Below the pieces are notes generated by a model, which was not told where the DNA came from, made no database searches, and saw nothing but the letters and a program-made list of their open reading frames with translations. The position numbers were made by a program, and so were the translations under genes. Below are positions 25,070 through 31,905 of a stretch of DNA of 39,051 bases, in pieces. Location: assembly GCA_964353405.1 (NCBI GenBank), contig CAYGWJ010000010.1, positions 1 to 39,051 of the forward strand, given 5' to 3'. The stretch comes from JBGLNJ01 sp964353405 (GTDB lineage: Bacteria > Chloroflexota > Anaerolineae > Fen-1058). Each line of letters begins with the position of its first letter. Within the stretch, counting starts at the first letter, position 1.

Positions 25070-26644
25070 CTATTCCTCACGGACAGGTCTGAGGAGGGCA
25101 ATGACTATGCCCCGGATTCTCACGTCAATTTCGTCAATCACATCCTGATAGTCTTGAAATTCTGGATTTGTGCTTTGGGCTTCCAGGTAGCGGATACCGT
25201 CATGCACAGCACATTTCTTCAACGTGACCTCACCATCATCTGATATCTCGCTGACAACAATATCGCCACCCTCGGCCACTTCGCCATTTTCCAGCAAATG
25301 GACAATCACATAGCTGCCATCGGCAATGATCTTGTCCATGCTATCGCCTTTGACCAGCATCGTCACGTATGTGTGCCCTGGCGTGAGCAGCACATGCCTG
25401 CGTCCGCGTAATAGCTCGATCTCGTATCTTTGATCGTGAATGATCAACTCTTTGACTGCCACGTGATCGTGTTCTAGGCCCACTACATTCCGCGCTGTGC
25501 CGGCGGGTATGGGCTCTCTCACGATGGGCAGTTGGGTGAACTCGATTTCGCCCCGGCGTCGGGCTCGGGCAGAGCCATGCACAGGGGCCGGGCCAGGGCT
25601 GTTCCTAAGGGTCGGCGCTGGCTTGGGTGCGGGCGGCTGTGAGGGCTGTTGCCCTCCCGTTTCTGGGCGCTCACAAATAGTGTGAGCCTGAGCATTGCCC
25701 AAAAAAAACTGTCCCTGATATGCTTTAACGAGAATATCGATCTTGCCCAGTTGCTGGGGGGTCAGAAAAAACTGAGACACGGGAGGAGGCCGGTTCGGGA
25801 AGATGCGCTGGTTGTAGCTGCTCAGGTCGTGAATCTCACATTCCAGTGCGCTGACCAGTATTTGAATGATGCCAGGTTCCGATTTGGACATGTCAACGTA
25901 CATATCGCCCGATGCCACGTTGGCCTGTGGCGCGCCCTCGGCCAGCATTGGCGAGGACGCCGGGCGCAGGGCAACTGACAGTTGGAACTTGCGTCCCTGG
26001 TACACCAGGTCGGGCACAGCAATATCCAGGCGGAAATGTACGGACCCTGCCGAGGAGTTTTCAGGTGCGCCTGACTTGATGTTGGGCGGCGTTGTGGCGT
26101 CCTGTGGGCTTGGTTCTGGAGGCCTAGGTTGCCTGCTTGCTTCTTCTAATACTCGCCTGATCTTTTCTTCCCATTCTGCGTATTTGGCCGCCTCTAAAGT
26201 TTTCCCTGCCCTGTTACTATCCTCCTTCAAAGAAGCAAAGGTGTTTCGCGCGAGTAGACAATTGTATATAACTTGGTCCCATCGTTGATGGGCACGATGT
26301 ATTTCGGACTCGTACGTTTGGGTGATTGCAAGCTGGGGTGTCTTGTTAGATCTTTCAAAGAGGCTCGCAGCTTTTCGATAACATTGTAGCACTTCCTCGT
26401 CATGCCCTTGGGCGCGATGGATTTCAGCATGGCGAACCAACGCACGCGCCTGGTTGGGGTCATCAAGTTCATGGTCTGCCAGTTTGGCAGCTTGTTCGGC
26501 ACAATAAAGCGCTTGAGGCCAGTTCCCCTGCTCCAAGAACTTGTCGGCGTCAATGATGAACTGATTGATGGGATTGTCGTGATCTAGCCCTACATCTAGG
26601 ACTTTGCTAGGGTTGCCGATAATGTGCGCTATTGGGTACGCCAT
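25070..26644 (-). CDS. TPR - beta-sandwich - S24 (LexA-like) peptidase fusion
   Basis: 524 residues. Residues ~20-160 are TPR-like helices (WPQALYCAEQAAKLADHE, EVLQCYRKAASLFERS). A spacer leads to a beta-rich ~130-residue domain starting VHFRLDIAVPDLVYQGRKF, like the beta-sandwich modules of other conflict proteins. After a Pro-rich linker the end (~375-524) matches the LexA/S24 peptidase fold: Ser435 in VKGDSMDKI, DGSYVIVHLL, GDIVVSEI and Lys476 in EVTLKKC. An Ala381-Gly382 pair in PIVREPIPAGT sits where LexA-type proteins cleave themselves. The catalytic dyad is thus present without a DNA-binding domain. The start has AGGAGATATACC before ATG. It follows the death-like SPFH gene (134-nt gap) and precedes psuK (4 nt). 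Confidence 0.82.
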   Translation of the reverse strand: MAYPIAHIIGNPSKVLDVGLDHDNPINQFIIDADKFLEQGNWPQALYCAEQAAKLADHELDDPNQARALVRHAEIHRAQGHDEEVLQCYRKAASLFERSNKTPQLAITQTYESEIHRAHQRWDQVIYNCLLARNTFASLKEDSNRAGKTLEAAKYAEWEEKIRRVLEEASRQPRPPEPSPQDATTPPNIKSGAPENSSAGSVHFRLDIAVPDLVYQGRKFQLSVALRPASSPMLAEGAPQANVASGDMYVDMSKSEPGIIQILVSALECEIHDLSSYNQRIFPNRPPPVSQFFLTPQQLGKIDILVKAYQGQFFLGNAQAHTICERPETGGQQPSQPPAPKPAPTLRNSPGPAPVHGSARARRRGEIEFTQLPIVREPIPAGTARNVVGLEHDHVAVKELIIHDQRYEIELLRGRRHVLLTPGHTYVTMLVKGDSMDKIIADGSYVIVHLLENGEVAEGGDIVVSEISDDGEVTLKKCAVHDGIRYLEAQSTNPEFQDYQDVIDEIDVRIRGIVIALLRPVREE

Positions 26645-26778
26645 GGTATATCTCCTCTAGCGTTGTGCGGCTGAACACTAATCGCTGCCCTCTTGCTTGA
26701 ACGTAGCGGGGGCTTGCAATGCGCTCCTCCTTCACCCAGGTGTTGATTCTGTACCAACAGCACTGACTCTCCTATCTT

Positions 26779-28674
26779 TCATTGGCTAGGTGTCGTGGCC
26801 CCTTTATTGGCTTCTTGCAACAGCCTCTGCACGCCCTGAAGCGTCTGAAGCGCTTCGTGCGGCAAAAAGATGGCGGCGTCAGGATTGGCAGCCATACGAC
26901 TGATGACTTCGACAAAGCGCAAGACGATCAGGCCAATGGGAATAGATTCGTCGGCGGTTGGCCTAAACTCCCGTGTGACGGCTGTGATGAGCTCCAACTG
27001 TGCGTAAGCTCGGGCCATCTCTTTCATACGGATGGCGCTTGCCTCAGCTTGAGCCGTGCGCACCTGTACTTGACCCTCCCAGGGCGTTCGCCACGTATCC
27101 ATCCATTGCTGCTTGATCCATTGCAACTCGGGGTCGAACTCGAAAGCATCCAGGTGCACTTCGACGATCTCGGCCCCCAAGTTGGCAGCCGATTTCCGCA
27201 GCGCATCGGCCAGGTGCCGCATCAATTCCGAGCGCGGCCTAAGACCCGGGTCACGAGGCTCAATCAGCTCATCGAGCCGGTAACGTGCGACGATATTGCG
27301 CAGTTCCCCCTCCGGGCTGCCGCCGACCCGGTCGGCCCAGGTCCGCACTTCTTTGCCTTGCTCCGAGTCAGAAACTACCTGACCTGCGGCAGCCTGGAGC
27401 AGGGCGTCGGGATCGGCCGGGTAGGGGAACTCGGCGCTTGGCTCGCCTCTCCAGCGGATGCGGTACGTCGCGCCGACCTTAGCCTTGATGGGGACGCCAT
27501 CGCGTGTGATGCAGGCTGCCGTGGAGGAGCGCGTCTGCGGGCGCAGGTCGAGTGTCTGGTAGATTTTTTCAAAGCGTCTGGCCTCATGGCTGGGCCCGAC
27601 CACGGCGATGCGGCGTCCGGCGCGCTCGGTCACAACCGCGCTGTCGTTGAAGATGTTGATCTGGCAGGGTCCGCCTGGCCCATCCGGGTTGCCTTGTGGC
27701 ATGGCCTTGGACTCTTTATTAACCTGGCCTTCCTGGACAATGACAGAGGGATATTTGAAGATCAGCCGCCCGAACACACACAGGAAGAAATAATCGAACG
27801 TCTGACGCCAATCGCCGATGGTATAGAGCATCTGCATGAATTTGGTGAGGATGACCAGCAGGCCGATCCAGGCGGTCCAACCGGGCAATGCGGCCAGCAC
27901 GGCCACCAGATAAAACCTGGCCGTTTCGGCGTTGGGCAGCTTGAACAGATAGGCTCCCCACTCGTTCGGATCAGGAAGCAGGGGGCGCGCAAACTGAAGC
28001 CCGTAGAGCCATAGAACGCAAAAGCCGCCAAGATAGAACAGCGCTCTCAGACATCCGTGCGCCCGCTGCGATTTCCACAAGGACAGTCTTTCCCATCGCC
28101 CCAGCTTGCCCGTGTGCAGTTGGATGAGTCGAACGTGATATTCTTTGTAGAGCTGGTCAAAGCGCGAGTCTATTTCGACGGGCCTGGCTAACCGGTCGGC
28201 ATCCTGCTCGGACATGCCTAGCAACAAGTGTACCTCTGCGCCGTGGCCGACGGCAGCTTCGGTCAGCACGTGAAGGCCGTCTTGTTCAATGTCGAACAGC
28301 TCGGCAAGGGTCTGAACGAGTTCTGCCCGCCCTTGGTTGCCGAACGAAATAATGTCCGATTCGACGTGAAGCTCAATTCTGGCGCGCTTTTCGTTGTCGG
28401 CAATGGGGATGTCGGGAAGCTTTTCAGCAATGTCCCGGCATTCGGAATGCAGTGTGCTCAGAAATTGGTTAATGATTCGATGGCGGTGGCAAAACTCGAT
28501 CAGGGCTTGCAGTGTTTCTGCTTTGGGCTTGGCCTGAGGTTTGCCCGTTTCAGGATCCTTGCACAGACTGTCATAGTCAATACCCAGGTTAAAGCACAAG
28601 ATGCGAGCTTGCCCTTCGTCGAGGCAGTCGGCCAGGATACTAACCAGTTTGGCTTGCCAGCGTTGATCGGCCAT
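26779..28674 (-). CDS. Death-like - TRADD-N-like - transmembrane - SPFH protein
   Basis: 631 residues. Residues 1-88 form a helical death-like/effector-associated domain (ILADCLDEGQARILCFNLG, then ALIEFCHRHRIINQFLSTL). Residues ~98-166 have a beta-alpha-beta pattern (ELHVESDIISFGNQGRAEL to GAEVHLLLGMS) like the ferredoxin-fold partner domain, TRADD-N-like, that accompanies such adaptors. Two membrane segments follow (~209-229 and ~253-283). The C-terminal ~310-580 is an SPFH/band-7 domain (VVTERAGRRIAVVGP, ACITRDGVPIKAKVGATYRI) ending in helices. Membrane scaffolds of this kind could gather the adaptor domain into clusters. Start ATG 28674 has no strong ribosome site. The gene lies 25 nt after the first SPFH gene. 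The TRADD-N assignment is by pattern only. Confidence 0.78.
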   Translation of the reverse strand: MADQRWQAKLVSILADCLDEGQARILCFNLGIDYDSLCKDPETGKPQAKPKAETLQALIEFCHRHRIINQFLSTLHSECRDIAEKLPDIPIADNEKRARIELHVESDIISFGNQGRAELVQTLAELFDIEQDGLHVLTEAAVGHGAEVHLLLGMSEQDADRLARPVEIDSRFDQLYKEYHVRLIQLHTGKLGRWERLSLWKSQRAHGCLRALFYLGGFCVLWLYGLQFARPLLPDPNEWGAYLFKLPNAETARFYLVAVLAALPGWTAWIGLLVILTKFMQMLYTIGDWRQTFDYFFLCVFGRLIFKYPSVIVQEGQVNKESKAMPQGNPDGPGGPCQINIFNDSAVVTERAGRRIAVVGPSHEARRFEKIYQTLDLRPQTRSSTAACITRDGVPIKAKVGATYRIRWRGEPSAEFPYPADPDALLQAAAGQVVSDSEQGKEVRTWADRVGGSPEGELRNIVARYRLDELIEPRDPGLRPRSELMRHLADALRKSAANLGAEIVEVHLDAFEFDPELQWIKQQWMDTWRTPWEGQVQVRTAQAEASAIRMKEMARAYAQLELITAVTREFRPTADESIPIGLIVLRFVEVISRMAANPDAAIFLPHEALQTLQGVQRLLQEANKGATTPSQ

Positions 28675-28699
28675 AGGTGTAGCTTATCGGCTGCGTAGG

Positions 28700-30157
28700 T
28701 CAGTGCTTGGCGCGTTCCACTGCGCGCTTGATGATAGCCTGGGTGTGGAGCGCTTCCGCCGGCAGGCGCTCACGCGTCCCCGGCTCCTGGGCCATTCCTT
28801 CTATCGCATCGAGCAGGCGCAGCAGCACGACCACATCGGTGTGCACCTGGAGGCCGGCTGCTTTGGCTTGCTCAAAGCCTTCAGTCAGCGCTTGAATCAT
28901 CCGCATCTGGGATTGGGCGCGCGCGCGGCCGATCTCGCGGGCGACTTCGGCCTCGCTTTGCGCCCGGCGGCGAATGGATTCGGCCATCCATTCGGCCTGC
29001 CAGTTCATTGCGCGCTGAGTGATAATCGCCTTGCGCAGTTCATCGGCCCCGGCGATTTCAATGTTGCCCAGCCCGACGCCGATGATTTTGATACCGTACA
29101 ATTTGCGGACCGTATCCGGTTGATGCTTCCCGTCGTCTTCTACGACGTAGCCCGCGATTTCATCTTGAAGCCGTCTTTGGATTTCTGCCCGGATGACCTC
29201 GCGCGGCATCGTGTCTGTATGTTCCTTCCAGAGGCGGCGGCGGCGCTCGGCTGTGGGCTCCATCGCATCTTGGGACAAACGTTGTTGCGCCTGGACCTCG
29301 TCTTCCAACAGACGATCAAGCACATACTCGGCGACTACTGTGCGCGCGTGGTTCTTGGCTAATTCAAGGAGTATCTTGTCCCATTGCAGTCCCTCAGACT
29401 TGGTCGAACGTTGAGCGATGATGGCGTTGAAAATGGCCGATTCAGAGTACGGCGTCACAGTGACGGGAGGCCGAGCGGGCGGCACTTGCTCAATGCGAAA
29501 GACCGCCGACAAAAAGAATTCCACATCTATCCCGTCACGGGTGGTCGCGCGCACTTTGTCCCCGCGTGACTGGGTGCGCAGGTCAACAACCTGGTTCTGA
29601 TGGGGTCGCTCAACCGGGCCGGTGAACGTGATCCCGGGGCCGGCCACGCGCGAAAAACCCGTGCCGGTAGAGATCGGCACCGCCGTGTGAGCTTTGTTGA
29701 TGATCAAGCCGGGGTTGATCCCCTTGCCGGAGGCGAGTTCTTTAGTTTCTTCGTTCCTGACCCGGTGATACGAACAGTGGTGACCCGTCACGAACCCGAT
29801 CAGTGTGCGAGCGGCTTGATCCCACTCGCGGGTCTGTACCGGCAATACGAACAGCGAGAAGCTGATCAGCCCGACCCAAAAAAACAGAATGGCGGGAATC
29901 GAGATCAAGAGGATGCCGCGCCAGCCATTACCGCCGACAAAATAGCCGAGCCACCAGCCCAAGTGCAGAATGGCCAGGTGTGCGACGACAGTCCAAACTC
30001 CACGCTTGCCGCCGCGGATTGCCCCCAGCATGATTAGTAGGGGGTGAAGAACGACAATCGTGGCGATGATAAAGCTACTGGAGAGACGGTAGGCTATGGC
30101 GAATAAAGCCAGGTGAGCTATTGTCAGTAGCAGAATCCTGAGCAATCTGGAAAGCAT
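28700..30157 (-). CDS. Four-TM SPFH/band-7 protein
   Basis: 485 residues. The first ~110 contain four hydrophobic helices (LLRILLLTIAHLALFAIA, IIATIVVLHPLLIMLGAI, VVAHLAILHLGWWLGYFVG, ILLISIPAILFFWVGLI). An SPFH domain follows (AVPISTGTGFSRVAGPGITF, KVRATTRDGIDVEFFLSAVF, IIGVGLGNIEIAG), then a long charged helix (QSEAEVAREIGRARAQSQMRM) typical of flotillin-like coiled coils. It heads the minus-strand operon, with promoter at 30204-30232. Its domain order parallels the next gene, but without the death-like part, so the two probably co-assemble in the membrane. The ATG lacks a clear ribosome site. Function beyond scaffolding is unknown. Confidence 0.82.
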   Translation of the reverse strand: MLSRLLRILLLTIAHLALFAIAYRLSSSFIIATIVVLHPLLIMLGAIRGGKRGVWTVVAHLAILHLGWWLGYFVGGNGWRGILLISIPAILFFWVGLISFSLFVLPVQTREWDQAARTLIGFVTGHHCSYHRVRNEETKELASGKGINPGLIINKAHTAVPISTGTGFSRVAGPGITFTGPVERPHQNQVVDLRTQSRGDKVRATTRDGIDVEFFLSAVFRIEQVPPARPPVTVTPYSESAIFNAIIAQRSTKSEGLQWDKILLELAKNHARTVVAEYVLDRLLEDEVQAQQRLSQDAMEPTAERRRRLWKEHTDTMPREVIRAEIQRRLQDEIAGYVVEDDGKHQPDTVRKLYGIKIIGVGLGNIEIAGADELRKAIITQRAMNWQAEWMAESIRRRAQSEAEVAREIGRARAQSQMRMIQALTEGFEQAKAAGLQVHTDVVVLLRLLDAIEGMAQEPGTRERLPAEALHTQAIIKRAVERAKH

Positions 30158-30203
30158 GGGAAGCTTGCCTCACTCGGATGTGGGTATGCGCGGAACAATA
30201 AAG

Positions 30204-30232
30204 GTTATAGCATATCTTGTCCGTCAAGGCAA
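30204..30232 (-). promoter_or_regulatory. Extended -10 promoter of the SPFH/S24 operon
   Basis: On the minus strand TTGCCT (30232-30227), 17-nt spacer, TATAAC (30209-30204) preceded by TGC. Expected transcript leader to the ATG at 30157 is about 40 nt. A TTGACG at 30227-30222 is too close (12 nt) to be the -35. Confidence 0.55.
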
Positions 30233-30353
30233 ATCGAGCGACGGGCCGTCTTGCAACCTTGCAAAGGTTTCGGACCTTGTTGCGGGAAAATGGTGTACAA
30301 TAGCGCTTGTCGCATTGGTGACAAATTCCAGACACACTCGCAGGGAGGCCTGT

Positions 30354-31481
30354 ATGCTCACCGTTGAAAAGATTGACACCCACGACAAGGCCCAGGTGCG
30401 CCGCTTTATTCGCATCCCCTACCGGCTCTACGCCAATCATCCACAGTGGGTCCCGCCGCTGTTTGGCGACGTCGAGCTGCTGCTGAACCGGGAAAAACAC
30501 CCGTTTCATGAATTTGCGTCCGCTGATTTCTTTATCGCCGTGCGCGACGGGCGCGACGTGGGCCGCATCGCGGCTTTGGAGAATCCTCATTTCAACGAGT
30601 ACCACAAGACGCGCCAGGCGCAGTTCTACTTGTTTGAATGCGAGAACGACCCGGAGGCAGCGTCGGCGCTCTTCCAGCGCGTCTTTGAGTGGGTGCGGGC
30701 GCGCGGCCTGGATACCGTCGTCGGCCCCAAAGGCTTGGGTCCGCTCGACGGCTATGGCCTGCTGGTCGAAGGTTTTGAGCATCGCCAGATGATGACGATG
30801 ATGAATTACAACTATGACTATTATCCGCGCCTGGTGGAAGCATTGGGCTTTACCAAAGAAGTGGATTTCGTTTCGTGCTACCTGAGCGCCGAGTCATTCC
30901 GCTTGCCGGAACGGATTCATAGCATCGCCGGGCGAGTCGAGCAGCGTGGAACTCTGCGCGTCCAGCGTTTTCGCAGCAAGAAAGAGATGCTGGGCTGGAC
31001 CAAAAAGATTGGCGAGGCGTACAACAAAGCCTTTGTCAACAACTGGGAATACTATCCGCTCACCGAGCGCGAGCTTTCATTCGTCGTCGGCAACATCCTG
31101 CCGTATGCCGATCATCGCCTGATCAAGGTCATTACGCATGGCGACGACGCGGTCGGCTTTGTGTTTGCTTTCCCCGATGTGTCGGCAGCGTTTCAGCGGG
31201 CCAAAGGTCACCTGCTGCCGTTCGGCTTGCCGGATCTGCTTTTGGAGATGAAGCGCACGAAATGGGTCGCGCTCAACGGCGCGGGAATCTTGCCCGAATT
31301 TCAGGGGCGGGGTGGCAACGCGCTGCTGTACGCAGAGCTGGAAAGCACCGTGCGTGATTTCCAGTTCGAGCACGCCGACTTGACGCAGGTGGCTGAAACG
31401 GCGGTGCAGATGCGAAATGACCTGGTGAACTTGGGCGGCAAACCGTACAAGAACCACCGGGTGTATGTAAAGCACCTATAA
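30354..31481 (+). CDS. GNAT-like acyltransferase family protein (YghO-type)
   Basis: 375 residues. The N-terminal part opens with IPYRLYANHPQWVPPLFGD, a hallmark of the YghO-like family, and has the tract GRDVGRIAALENPHFNEY. A GNAT-type acetyl-CoA site is suggested by ILPEFQGRGGNALLYAEL near residue 310, followed by ADLTQVAETAVQMRNDL and a final strand. No membrane or signal segment. The substrate is unknown for the family. ATG 30354 is chosen because GGGAGG is five bases upstream; TACAAT at 30296-30301 may be its -10. The TAA stop overlaps the first base of the 45-bp tandem repeat, so the repeat array begins immediately after the gene. Confidence 0.78.
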   Translation: MLTVEKIDTHDKAQVRRFIRIPYRLYANHPQWVPPLFGDVELLLNREKHPFHEFASADFFIAVRDGRDVGRIAALENPHFNEYHKTRQAQFYLFECENDPEAASALFQRVFEWVRARGLDTVVGPKGLGPLDGYGLLVEGFEHRQMMTMMNYNYDYYPRLVEALGFTKEVDFVSCYLSAESFRLPERIHSIAGRVEQRGTLRVQRFRSKKEMLGWTKKIGEAYNKAFVNNWEYYPLTERELSFVVGNILPYADHRLIKVITHGDDAVGFVFAFPDVSAAFQRAKGHLLPFGLPDLLLEMKRTKWVALNGAGILPEFQGRGGNALLYAELESTVRDFQFEHADLTQVAETAVQMRNDLVNLGGKPYKNHRVYVKHL

Positions 31482-31705
31482 TCTTGTCCACCAAGGACAC
31501 GAAGAAACACCAAGGATTAAATCTAATCTTGTCCACCAAGGACACGAAGAAACACCAAGGATTGAATCTAATCTTGTCCACCAAGGACACGAAGAAACAC
31601 CAAGGATTAAATCTAATCTTGTCCACCAAGGACACGAAGAAACACCAAGGATTAAATCTAATCTTGTCCACCAAGGACACGAAGAAACACTAAGGATTAA
31701 ATGCA
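31481..31705. repeat. Five-copy 45-bp tandem direct repeat
   Basis: Five units of exactly 45 bp, each starting ATCTTGTCCACCAAGGACAC and ending AAGGATTAAATCTA, run without spacers. Units differ at only a few bases: A/G in unit 2 (ATTGAAT), C/T and a changed end in unit 5. Because 45 is a multiple of three, both strands stay open, but the peptide repeats have no plausible function. Near-identity suggests recent expansion by slippage or unequal exchange. Confidence 0.95.
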
Positions 31706-31905
31706 ATGGCGCAAAACTCACTTTTGTCACGCTTCGCGCGAGCGAGCGTTCGCCTGCCCCCGCGTCTTTTCGGGGGTTGCGAGCGAGGAATCTCAGTGCA
31801 GCCAAGAGATTCCTCGCTCCGCTCGGAATGACAAGTAGAAGGCCAAGTGACTTTTGCGGTATTGCGATTAAATCTTCGTGTCACTTCGTGTTCTTCGTGG
31901 AAGGT
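31661..31905. repeat. Large palindrome with a palindromic repeat at its apex
   Basis: The last tandem unit plus following bases (about 31661-31721) is mirrored by an inverted, somewhat diverged copy at about 31843-31905: AGTGACTTTTGCG, ATTGCGATTAAAT and CTTCGTGTTCTTCGTGG match the reverse complement of the left arm. Between the arms is a 107-bp element (31726-31832) with its own perfect 14-bp stem GAGCGAGGAATCTC/GAGATTCCTCGCTC (31781-31794, 31806-31819) and a CCCCCG/CGGGGG stem (31757-31776). It separates two convergent genes and may act as a bidirectional terminator. Confidence 0.7.

Noticed and set aside
26638..26665. Ribosome site AGGAGATATACCATGG identical to that of common T7 expression vectors
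   Set aside because: No other vector sequence flanks it; the surrounding frame is native and continuous, so the match is a coincidence of a good ribosome site.
26782..28014. A 410-codon plus-strand frame opposite the death-like SPFH gene
   Set aside because: It is a mirror of a convincing SPFH coding region and shows no family motif or ribosome site.
31484..31693. Peptide repeats encoded by the 45-bp units (15 residues per unit, on both strands)
   Set aside because: Open only because 45 is a multiple of three; no ribosome site and no conserved non-repeat part.
31481..31705. Possible CRISPR array
   Set aside because: The units are directly joined without unique spacers, and no cas genes are present.
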